Source of the DNA: Firmicutes bacterium UBA1047
GTDB lineage: Bacteria; Bacillota; Clostridia; Tissierellales; Sedimentibacteraceae
Length of the DNA: 5,923 nucleotides
Reading direction: 5' to 3'
NCBI GenBank assembly: GCA_002316585.1
Contig: DCDU01000069.1
Coordinates: 4,200 to 10,122, forward strand
Part shown: positions 1 through 5,413 of the stretch, in pieces
Numbering within the stretch: position 1 is the stretch's first letter
Layout of the letters: every line of letters begins with the position of its first letter
Program-made: the position numbers and the translations under genes
The notes under the pieces: model-generated
What the model was told of the DNA's origin: nothing
Databases searched by the model: none
What the model saw: the letters and a program-made list of their open reading frames with translations, nothing else

Positions 1-1
1 C

Positions 2-349
2 GGTGTAATTGATATCAGCATATCGGGAATCTTATCACTGAAGTCGGAGCTTTATCCATATTTAAGAAACAATAATAACGGCATTTATTTAAATTATTAT
101 CAAAGAAAGCTGTTGGGCATAGAGGTGCCTGATATCCTTTCAAAGGAAGAGTTCACGGATTTAAACAATTGTTTTATGACAAACAATAATATTGATTTGT
201 CAGAGGGTTATTACGAAGAGGATAACATTAATTATAAAATATCACCTGCAATAACAACGGAAATGTTTGATAAGCTCAGCACCTGTTACAGGAAAAAATT
301 CTGTACCGTAAAATGGAAAATAAGCTCCCTGAGTTCAGGGAGTAATTAA
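2..349 (+). CDS. 3' end of unrecognised protein, truncated by window edge
   Basis: The frame is open from the left edge, where the first whole codon begins at base 2, to a TAA at 347-349, giving 115 residues of an incomplete protein. A TTG at 113 lies inside this open frame and has no ribosome binding site, so it is not the start. The visible part is rich in Asn, Tyr, Ile and acidic residues (an NNNN run, then LSEGYYEEDN) and looks soluble, with no clear membrane segment. I do not recognise a family. The last 20 or so residues (Cys, Trp and Ser rich) look unlike the rest. From base 274 another frame reads as a better helical protein segment (AQHLLQEKILYRKMENK), and from base 333 a third frame continues into the next ORF without a start site. 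The natural C-terminus may therefore lie further downstream and this gene may be frameshifted. Confidence 0.5.
   Translation, partial: GVIDISISGILSLKSELYPYLRNNNNGIYLNYYQRKLLGIEVPDILSKEEFTDLNNCFMTNNNIDLSEGYYEEDNINYKISPAITTEMFDKLSTCYRKKFCTVKWKISSLSSGSN
325..342. repeat. Perfect inverted repeat at the frame junction
   Basis: CTCCCTGA at 325-332 and TCAGGGAG at 335-342 are exact reverse complements separated by GT. As RNA this would be a 7-bp stem with an AGTT loop. It lies inside the last codons of the first ORF. The bases after it (TAATTAAG) are not a T-run, so it is a poor intrinsic terminator. It coincides with the place where the reading frame appears to change. Confidence 0.6.
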
Positions 350-395
350 GTACAACGGCTCGGAAGTAAGATTAAGAGCTTTAAGCTTTGAAAAC

Positions 396-710
396 ATGGA
401 CATGGATAAAATTATGAGGTCAAACACCATCAATAATTGTGAAGATGTTGAATATTTAATAGGAATTCCGGCAAAATACCGTTTAAAATTAGGAATTCAT
501 GAATCCGGAACAACAGGTATAAGGGTGGCAAGAGACACTAAATATTTATTTGTTAAAAATTTAAATACACAGCTGCTTACAATTTTTGGAACAATAATAA
601 CAATAACACAGCTTCCCATCGAAAGTCCATGGATTAAAGGGATACTTGCGGCTTTATCAATTCCCGTTGTAATGAATGTTGTATTTTCTTATGAGAGGGC
701 TAAAATATAA
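396..710 (+). CDS. Unrecognised small membrane protein, or C-terminal part of a frameshifted gene
   Basis: The ORF gives 104 residues from ATG 396 to a TAA ending at 710. Residues 1-55 are mixed and polar. Residues about 58-73 (QLLTIFGTIITITQL) and 79-97 (WIKGILAALSIPVVMNVVF) are hydrophobic and could form a two-helix hairpin, followed by a short charged tail (SYERAKI). I recognise no family. None of the ATGs at 396, 402 or 414 has a convincing Shine-Dalgarno sequence; the upstream bases are AAGCTTTGAAAAC. The same frame is open back to 333 and encodes a plausible protein segment (VIKYNGSEVRLRALSFEN) before the ATG. Both facts suggest that translation arrives from the upstream gene in the intact allele, and that this is the C-terminal half of that protein. 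A separate small protein with a weak start is the alternative. Confidence 0.45.
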   Translation: MDMDKIMRSNTINNCEDVEYLIGIPAKYRLKLGIHESGTTGIRVARDTKYLFVKNLNTQLLTIFGTIITITQLPIESPWIKGILAALSIPVVMNVVFSYERAKI

Positions 711-733
711 ATTTAGAAAAACTTAGGGACATT

Positions 734-771
734 CCTCCTTTCTCTTGGAGATTTTCCCTGAAAGAAGGAGG
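734..771 (+). promoter_or_regulatory. Possible SD-sequestering stem upstream of the ATP-grasp gene
   Basis: AAGGAGG at 765-771 is the ribosome binding site of the gene starting at 779 (7-base spacing). CCTCCTT at 734-740 is its exact reverse complement, so the mRNA could fold into a 7-bp stem with a 24-base loop that hides the site. The upstream arm continues as CCTCCTTTCT (734-743), which resembles the 3' end of bacillus/clostridial 16S rRNA. A competing pairing is possible between CTCC (735-738) and GGAG (747-750). No known riboswitch core was recognised here. The complementarity is directly visible; regulation is inferred. Confidence 0.35.
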
Positions 772-778
772 TGTTTTC

Positions 779-1645
779 ATGCCTGTGAAATATGGGTGGG
801 TTGTTTATCCCAAACAAACTATAAATAATAAGTTCGGCAACAATGCATTCGGCTGGATGAAAGAAAGCGCATCAAAAAACGGAATTAATATTGATATTGT
901 ATTCAGCGATGGATTGATAATTTTAAACAGCAATACCGCAGAATTTATATACAATGGTAAAAAACTTAATTTTCCTGATTTTGTCATAATGAGGGATTAT
1001 AATTACACCATCGGCATGCAGCTTGAAAACTTGGGAATTAAAGTGATTAACTCGCCGCAGTCCATGATGAATGCGAAAAATAAGGCTGTGACATCACAAT
1101 TGCTGGTCAAAAACAATGTAAGTACACCGAAGTTCATGTTTGCCAAAGATAAAAACTATGATTTAATACATAATTATTTTGACCTCAAGAAATTTGTAAT
1201 GAAGAAAATCGACGGCTCGCAGGGATTGGGTGTATATCTCATTGAAAATGAAGAAGATTACAATAATGCCTATGGTGAAATCGGTGACGAATACTTTTGT
1301 CAGGAGTTTATTGATTTCAGCTTCGGAAGGGATATTCGTGCTTATGTATTGGGAAACAAAGTGTTGGGCTGTGTTAAAAGAATTTCGGATAACAGCTTTA
1401 AATCCAACTTTTCATTGGGAGGCAGAGTTGAAAAATACGAATTAAATGATTCCGTCAGGGAAATTTCCATTAATGCCGCCAAAGCAACAGGTCTCGAATT
1501 TTGCGGGATAGATTTGCTTTTCACAAAGGATTCATTCACCGTATGCGAGGTAAACGGCAATGCAGGCTTCAGGACAATTACTTCGGTATCGGACATAGAT
1601 ATTCCGTTGGAATTATTTAAATGGATAAATCATGAGATTTACTGA
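779..1645 (+). CDS. RimK-family ATP-grasp ligase
   Basis: This 288-residue cytosolic protein is close to the length of E. coli RimK (300). The ATP-grasp fold is clear. There is an N-terminal pre-ATP-grasp part (about 1-95) and ATP-binding lysines near K142/K143. The glycine loop is DGSQGLG (145-151), the hinge segment CQEFI lies near 174-178, and RDIRAYV spans 184-190. NFSLGGR occupies 210-216. D245, E257 and N259 (GIDLLF and CEVNGN) match the three metal ligands of the family. Members use ATP to make an acyl-phosphate and join it to an amine: RimK adds glutamate to ribosomal protein S6, while LysX, MptN and graspetide ligases modify other substrates. The substrate here cannot be told. The ATG at 779 follows a near-perfect ribosome binding site (AAGGAGG, 7-base spacing). 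No carrier protein or precursor peptide gene is visible nearby, and the gene appears to be transcribed alone or with the upstream remnant. Confidence 0.9.
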   Translation: MPVKYGWVVYPKQTINNKFGNNAFGWMKESASKNGINIDIVFSDGLIILNSNTAEFIYNGKKLNFPDFVIMRDYNYTIGMQLENLGIKVINSPQSMMNAKNKAVTSQLLVKNNVSTPKFMFAKDKNYDLIHNYFDLKKFVMKKIDGSQGLGVYLIENEEDYNNAYGEIGDEYFCQEFIDFSFGRDIRAYVLGNKVLGCVKRISDNSFKSNFSLGGRVEKYELNDSVREISINAAKATGLEFCGIDLLFTKDSFTVCEVNGNAGFRTITSVSDIDIPLELFKWINHEIY

Positions 1646-1750
1646 TATACATTTGAGGTGTGGGATTCCCGCGGCTTATGCTATTTATTATTTGAAAGTA
1701 TAAATTGTTTTAAATTTTACTTTAAAGAACATTTTTATTGGGAATAATAT

Positions 1751-1772
1751 TAACAATGGTAACAAATGTTAC
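1751..1772. promoter_or_regulatory. Inverted repeat, possible operator
   Basis: GTAAC at 1759-1763 and GTTAC at 1768-1772 form an inverted repeat around AAAT, and TAACA at 1751-1755 pairs with TGTTA at 1767-1771 as an alternative. TAACAA also occurs twice as a direct repeat (1751-1756 and 1760-1765). It lies about 35 bases upstream of the TATAAT box, where an activator or repressor could bind. AT-rich DNA yields such short repeats by chance, so this is tentative. Confidence 0.2.
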
Positions 1773-1804
1773 GCTGTTTTGGTGTATGCTGTGTTAAAAT
1801 ATAT

Positions 1805-1810
1805 TATAAT
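1805..1810 (+). promoter_or_regulatory. Candidate -10 box for the three-gene operon
   Basis: A perfect TATAAT sits about 120 bases before the first operon gene and would place transcription start near 1817. No good TTGACA-like -35 is present 16 to 18 bases upstream (GTGTAT or similar), so it would need an activator or an alternative factor, or may be a chance match in AT-rich DNA. It is the only exact -10 consensus I found in the gap. Confidence 0.3.
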
Positions 1811-1817
1811 ATATATT

Positions 1818-1926
1818 TGGGGATATTACTCATATGCAGAATATTGATTAAGAACATTCAAAGGATGTTTTTCAAAGATTACATGATTCAGAATGTGTCC
1901 CCATTCCAAAATAAGCGTAAAGGGAG
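1818..1926 (+). promoter_or_regulatory. Potential bistable leader RNA of the operon
   Basis: TGGGGATAT (1818-1826) can pair with GTGTCCCCA (1895-1903) as nine base pairs, two of them G-U, closing a domain. Inside it AAGAACAT (1850-1857) can pair with ATGTTTTT (1865-1872), ending at a short T-run. A second option, TACAT (1880-1884) with ATGTG (1893-1897), competes with the long stem. TCCC (1898-1901) can instead pair with GGGA (1922-1925) in the ribosome binding site of the gene at 1932. No known riboswitch consensus was recognised. The pairings are visible; a switching role is inference. Confidence 0.25.
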
Positions 1927-1931
1927 AATCT

Positions 1932-3134
1932 ATGGACAGAAAAATTAATATAAAAGATACATTATACAATATAACAGAGCAGCATAAGGAGGCATTGGGG
2001 CTTTTAATATCCCTGGGATTTGACAGCTTAAAGGATGATAATCTGCTTAAGCTTTTCGGAAGCTCAGTTTCATTGGAGAATGCATTAAAGTCTAAAAAAA
2101 TAAATGCAGATATGTTTGTTAAGCAGCTGATAGAAAAAATTGATGAAAATGAAAATAAATCAGAACAAAATAAGCATAGGGACACGGTTAAAATTACCGG
2201 AGTTCTTCCATGCCCCGTTAAAGTTCCATTGCTGGAAACCTTTGGAAAATGGTTGAGTGAGCAAAAATTTGATTTTAATTTAGATTATGAATTAAAGGCT
2301 GCGTCAATAGGAGTCGATTGGATAAAGGAAGATTTGAAAAATTCGGATACTGTGCCTGACTTATTCATATCGGCTGGGTTTGACTTATTTTTTGACAAGA
2401 AGCTTTTAGAAAAGCATAAGTCGGAAAATCTTTTTGAGGATATAACAGGAATTCGGAAATATAACAAGGATTTTTGGGAATATGGGCTTGAGGACCCCAA
2501 TGGGCAATATTCGGTACTCGGGATTGTTCCTGCTGTTTTTTTAGTGAATAAGGATGAGATGAAGGGAAGAAAAATTCCCGAAAGCTGGGAAGAATTAATG
2601 TCGGGCGAATTTGAAAATAATGTGAGTCTTCCTATAAGCGACTTTGACTTATTCAATGCTTTAATGCTCAACATGTATAAAAAATACGGCGAGGAAGGAA
2701 TAAGAAAGCTTGCGGGAATATTTCAAAAAAATATGCATCCTTCCGAAATGGTTAAATCCCACATGAAAAGAGAAAGGCCTGCAATAACCATAATGCCTTA
2801 TTTCTTTACCTGGATGGTAAGGGAGGGAAGCCCTATGGAGTTGGTATGGCCAAAGGACGGAGCAATAATAAGCCCTATTTTTATGCTTAGCAGGAAAGAC
2901 ACAAAAGCAAAAACAAAGCCGATTGTTGACTTTTTCGCTTCAAAGCAAACAGGAGAAATATTGTCGCATAAGGGTAAAATGCCAAGCGTCAATCCTGAAG
3001 TAGACAATATGATACGGGCGGAAAACAAATATATGTGGCTTGGCTGGGATTTTATAAAAGAAAATGATATTTCATCCCTGATAAAAAAGTGTGAGGGTAT
3101 TTTCAATGAAGCTTTGAAAGGAGCGCAGCTATGA
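1932..3134 (+). CDS. Cytosolic substrate-binding-protein-like protein with N-terminal DUF1858-like domain
   Basis: This protein has 400 residues from ATG 1932, chosen because AGGGAG (1921-1926) lies 5 bases upstream. A longer frame from 1893 has no ribosome binding site. Residues about 8-70 match the DUF1858 pattern (LGFDSLKDDNLLKLFGSSVSLENALK), a small helical domain often found on redox and Fe-S associated proteins. A charged linker (71-85) follows. Residues about 86-400 resemble the iron-type ABC substrate-binding fold (SBP_bac/COG1840-like), with ITGVLPCPVKVPLLETFGKWL, PDLFISAGFD, and PESWEELMSGEF near 216-227. No signal peptide, lipobox or membrane helix is present, so the protein should stay in the cytoplasm, which is unusual for this fold. 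C94 in LPCPVK is a possible ligand. It is the first gene of the operon and overlaps the next by 4 bases (ATGA). Domain assignment is from pattern memory; the ligand is unknown. Confidence 0.8.
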   Translation: MDRKINIKDTLYNITEQHKEALGLLISLGFDSLKDDNLLKLFGSSVSLENALKSKKINADMFVKQLIEKIDENENKSEQNKHRDTVKITGVLPCPVKVPLLETFGKWLSEQKFDFNLDYELKAASIGVDWIKEDLKNSDTVPDLFISAGFDLFFDKKLLEKHKSENLFEDITGIRKYNKDFWEYGLEDPNGQYSVLGIVPAVFLVNKDEMKGRKIPESWEELMSGEFENNVSLPISDFDLFNALMLNMYKKYGEEGIRKLAGIFQKNMHPSEMVKSHMKRERPAITIMPYFFTWMVREGSPMELVWPKDGAIISPIFMLSRKDTKAKTKPIVDFFASKQTGEILSHKGKMPSVNPEVDNMIRAENKYMWLGWDFIKENDISSLIKKCEGIFNEALKGAQL

Positions 3135-3838
3135 ATTTAATAACAATATCCGGTCCTCCTTCATCAGGAAAAACATCGGTTATTTTAAAAACCATTGAAG
3201 CAATTAAGAAGAGAAAATTAAATGTAGGTGTGGTAAAATTCGACTGCCTTTATACAGATGACGACATATTGTATGAAAAAGCAGGAGTTCCCGTTAAAAA
3301 AGGACTTTCAGGCTCCTTATGCCCGGACCATTTTTTTGCAAGCAATATCGAAGAGGTTGTGAGATGGGGAAATGCGGAGGGCTTGGACTTGTTGATAACT
3401 GAAAGTGCAGGTCTTTGCAACAGGTGCTCGCCCTATATAAAGGGAATAAAAGCAATTTGTGTAATAGATAATTTAAGCGGCATAAATACACCTAAAAAAA
3501 TCGGACCGATGCTTAAAACCGCAGACATTATCGTAATAACAAAGGGAGATATTGTGTCTCAGGCAGAAAGGGAAGTATTCGCATCAAGGGTAAATTCCGT
3601 GAATCCTCAGGCGGTAATTATGCCGGTAAACGGGCTTACAGGTCAGGGGGCATTTGAGCTCAGCACATTGATTTATGACGAAAATTCAAATATAGAAACC
3701 GTGAAGGGGAGTCAGCTTAAATTCCCAATGCCTTCGGCGCTATGCTCCTATTGCCTTGGAGAAACACGAATAGGCGAAGAATATCAGATGGGAAACGTAA
3801 GAAAAATGAATATAGGAGAAGACAATGATAAGCATTAG
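3131..3838 (+). CDS. HypB/UreG-like GTPase with cysteine motifs
   Basis: This is a 235-residue SIMIBI-class P-loop NTPase. Walker A is GPPSSGKTS (8-16). LDLLITESAGLCNRC (85-99) corresponds to the ENVGN region of HypB and UreG. TKGD (137-140) fits the guanine-specificity NKxD motif with Thr for Asn. VNGLTGQG (166-173) resembles the G5 region. LCPDH (63-67) recalls the CPH metal site of UreG and the Cys-His pair of HypB. Further cysteines are C96, C99 and a C-terminal CSYC (205-208), the last in a Gly-rich tail absent from ordinary HypB or UreG. Those relatives use GTP to load nickel into hydrogenase or urease, but no such enzyme is seen here. The start has AAAGGAG 7 bases upstream, inside the previous gene, and overlaps its stop. 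The downstream gene overlaps by 14 bases. The metal role is inferred from motifs; the target is unknown. Confidence 0.85.
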   Translation: MNLITISGPPSSGKTSVILKTIEAIKKRKLNVGVVKFDCLYTDDDILYEKAGVPVKKGLSGSLCPDHFFASNIEEVVRWGNAEGLDLLITESAGLCNRCSPYIKGIKAICVIDNLSGINTPKKIGPMLKTADIIVITKGDIVSQAEREVFASRVNSVNPQAVIMPVNGLTGQGAFELSTLIYDENSNIETVKGSQLKFPMPSALCSYCLGETRIGEEYQMGNVRKMNIGEDNDKH

Positions 3839-4832
3839 AGAATTGGAAATGAAAAAAATCAGGGATTTAGAAAATCAATATCCTTTTGTATTGTCTTTCT
3901 TTGAGAATAACAAGCTGAATGTAGAGGGCTTTAAAGATTCAACCTTCAATGAATATTTAAATCATTTTACGGACGAGGAAATTGAAGAGTGGGCAATAGA
4001 CATTTCTAAAATTAAATCTGATTTGGAAGCTTATATAAATCAAATGCTTCAGTTTTTAGGCTTGGAAAAAGATATAGTGAATTCAATTACGATTTTAGCC
4101 GGCAAGGATAAATACGGCAATAAAGAAAACTTTGATTCGCTGACGATAAAAAAGAGTGAAATTATTTCGATAGTGGGACCCACCGGCTCCGGAAAAAGCA
4201 GGCTTTTAGCCGATATTGAATGGGCGGCGAACAATGATACGCCAACCGGAAGAGTTATTTTAATAAACGGAGAAAAACCGGATTACAGCATAAGATTTTC
4301 AACAAGCAACAAATTGGTGGCACAGCTGTCGCAAAATATGAATTTTGTAATGGATTTAACCGTAAGAGAATTTTTAGAGCTTCATGCAAAAAGCAGAATG
4401 GTTGAAAATGAGCAGGAAATAGTTTTAAAAATAGTTCAGGCAGCCAACGAATTAGCAGGTGAAAAATTCAATTTGGATACACCGGTAACGGGGCTGAGCG
4501 GAGGGCAATCAAGGGCATTGATGATTGCCGATACCGCAATATTAAGCACTTCTCCAATAGTGCTTATAGACGAAATTGAAAATGCCGGAATAGACAGAAA
4601 AAGAGCGCTTAATTTACTGGTTAACGAAGAAAAAATTGTTCTTATGGCTACCCATGACCCAAGCTTAGCTCTTATGGCAGATAAAAGGATTGTTATTAAA
4701 AACGGCGGTATTTACAAGGTTATTGAAACCGGCTCAAAGGAAAAACAAGTCTTGAAGGAATTGGAAGGAATGGACAAAATAATCAACACAATGAGAGCTA
4801 AGCTCAGAAGCGGCGAAACAATAAATTACTAA
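3825..4832 (+). CDS. ABC ATPase with extra N-terminal helical domain, no cognate permease
   Basis: This protein has 335 residues. Residues about 1-80 form a helical, acidic domain (YPFVLSFFENNKLNVEGF near 19-36) that recalls the short N-terminal domains of DUF1858/ScdA type and is not part of a normal transporter ATPase. The nucleotide-binding domain follows: Walker A GPTGSGKS (118-125), signature LSGGQS (224-229), Walker B IVLIDE (245-250) with catalytic E250, and H-loop H277 in ATHDP. All catalytic motifs are intact. The tail (about 306-335) is charged and helical. There is no membrane segment, and no permease gene follows; a terminator comes next. The start at 3825 is supported by AGGAG (3814-3818, 6-base spacing) and overlaps the GTPase gene by 14 bases, implying coupled translation. 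It could power an unlinked permease, or act on a soluble partner as the methyl-coenzyme M reductase activator AtwA does. The second reading is inference. Confidence 0.87.
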   Translation: MISIRELEMKKIRDLENQYPFVLSFFENNKLNVEGFKDSTFNEYLNHFTDEEIEEWAIDISKIKSDLEAYINQMLQFLGLEKDIVNSITILAGKDKYGNKENFDSLTIKKSEIISIVGPTGSGKSRLLADIEWAANNDTPTGRVILINGEKPDYSIRFSTSNKLVAQLSQNMNFVMDLTVREFLELHAKSRMVENEQEIVLKIVQAANELAGEKFNLDTPVTGLSGGQSRALMIADTAILSTSPIVLIDEIENAGIDRKRALNLLVNEEKIVLMATHDPSLALMADKRIVIKNGGIYKVIETGSKEKQVLKELEGMDKIINTMRAKLRSGETINY

Positions 4833-4855
4833 TAAATGTGTTTTGAAATTATTAC

Positions 4856-4874
4856 GGGACGAAAGTTCCTTTTT
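4856..4874 (+). terminator. Short rho-independent terminator after the ABC operon
   Basis: GGGAC (4856-4860), a GAAA tetraloop of the stable GNRA type, and GTTCC (4865-4869) make a 5-bp stem with one G-U pair, followed directly by five T's. It begins 23 bases after the ABC ATPase stop codon. The stem is short, so termination may be partial, but its place between an operon end and a fresh promoter supports it. Confidence 0.55.
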
Positions 4875-4876
4875 CA

Positions 4877-4905
4877 TTGATTAATTTAAAGAAATGTAAT
4901 AAAAT
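4877..4905 (+). promoter_or_regulatory. Sigma-A-type promoter for the vanZ-like/EamA pair
   Basis: TTGATT (4877-4882) and TAAAAT (4900-4905) are separated by exactly 17 bases, each close to the vegetative -35 and -10 consensus. Transcription would start near 4912, giving a leader of about 20 bases before the ATG at 4934. It lies immediately after the T-run of the preceding terminator, as expected for separate transcription units. Confidence 0.5.
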
Positions 4906-4933
4906 ATATTATGGATTATTTTAAGGATAAGTT

Positions 4934-5413
4934 ATGATTAAAAAAAGAAGTGTAGTGCATTGGCTTCCTGCAGTATTATGGATGGGTTTAATATTTTTTT
5001 TGTCTTCTCAACCGGCTGTTAGCTCAAATTCTTTAAGCAAGGGGTTAACCAAATTAATTATAGAAATTTTAGGGAGAATTCTGCCGGTTGATATAGAAAT
5101 AAGCACTGTTGATGTCTATGTTTCGCGGATGAATCATTTCGTCCGCAAGTTTGCCCACTTTTTTGCATATATGATACTTGGTATATTTGTTTCAAACGGA
5201 TTTAAAAAGAGCGGCAGCAAAAAGGTATTTCTGCTTTCATTTGCTATTTGCGCAATCTATGCTGTCAGCGATGAGCTTCACCAGCTTTATGTGCCGGGAA
5301 GAGGATGCCGGCTGAAGGATGTTATAATTGACAGCGCAGGTTCATTAACGGGAATATTTTTGGCAAAGGAATATTTCAGACTGTCCAAAAAATTTAAAAG
5401 GAGGCTTCCATGA
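4934..5413 (+). CDS. VanZ-family membrane protein
   Basis: This is a 159-residue integral membrane protein with about four helices (roughly residues 9-26, 68-87, 97-113 and 130-146). VanZ-family hallmarks are all present: FLSSQP (22-27), RKFAHF (71-76), SDELHQ (112-117), PGR (121-123), and aspartates D129 and D133 before the last helix (DVIIDSAG). The length is typical of stand-alone members. VanZ of Enterococcus gives low-level teicoplanin resistance, but most chromosomal members in Clostridia have no known role and there is no vancomycin cluster here, so resistance should not be assumed. The start follows AAGGA (4923-4927, 6-base spacing). It ends inside the ATG of the transporter gene, so the two are coupled. 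Confidence 0.92.
   Translation: MIKKRSVVHWLPAVLWMGLIFFLSSQPAVSSNSLSKGLTKLIIEILGRILPVDIEISTVDVYVSRMNHFVRKFAHFFAYMILGIFVSNGFKKSGSKKVFLLSFAICAIYAVSDELHQLYVPGRGCRLKDVIIDSAGSLTGIFLAKEYFRLSKKFKRRLP

Larger units (their letters stand above)
1646..1931. other. 286-base non-coding gap with candidate control elements
   Basis: No credible gene is present. ORFs crossing this stretch lack ribosome binding sites and have odd composition. Near the left end is a short GC-rich hairpin (1660-1672, GTGGG-ATT-CCCGC with one G-U pair) without a T-run. The middle is very AT-rich and carries a small inverted repeat and a -10-like TATAAT. The last 115 bases look like a leader RNA with mutually exclusive pairings. 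The length of the gap, next to an operon whose genes overlap one another, fits a control region for that operon. Confidence 0.5.

Noticed and set aside
324..350. Inverted repeat as an intrinsic terminator of the first gene
   Set aside because: The bases after the stem are TAATTAAG, not a T-run, and the repeat lies within coding sequence.
646..780. Graspetide-type precursor peptide next to the ATP-grasp gene
   Set aside because: No short ORF with a ribosome binding site and a repeated Thr/Ser-acid core was found between 646 and 780 or in 1646-1931.
1660..1672. Hairpin after the ATP-grasp gene as a terminator
   Set aside because: The five-pair stem has a three-base loop but is followed by GGCTTATG rather than a T-run.
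1834..1851. Five-codon leader peptide (MQNID) in the operon leader
   Set aside because: The only SD-like sequence, GGGGAT, is weak and poorly spaced, and the peptide has no run of regulatory codons.
1893..1931. Longer start for the binding-protein gene at ATG 1893
   Set aside because: It has no ribosome binding site, its extra residues (MCPHSKISVKGES) do not form a signal peptide, and the ATG at 1932 has AGGGAG correctly spaced.
1766..1948. 60-codon ORF rich in Cys and Ile in the gap
   Set aside because: It lacks a ribosome binding site, overlaps the start of the operon's first gene in another frame and has a composition typical of translated AT-rich spacer.
1826..2185. Minus-strand ORF of 119 codons across the operon leader and first gene
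   Set aside because: Ser/Phe-rich product typical of antisense reading of an AT-rich gene; it overlaps a well-supported + strand gene. The other minus-strand ORFs at 805-987, 1342-1596, 2285-2674, 2798-3106, 3294-3491 and 4049-4234 were rejected for the same reason.
4934..5413. Glycopeptide resistance determinant
   Set aside because: No vanA/vanH/vanX or VanRS-like genes are present; stand-alone VanZ-family proteins are widespread in Clostridia and mostly uncharacterised.
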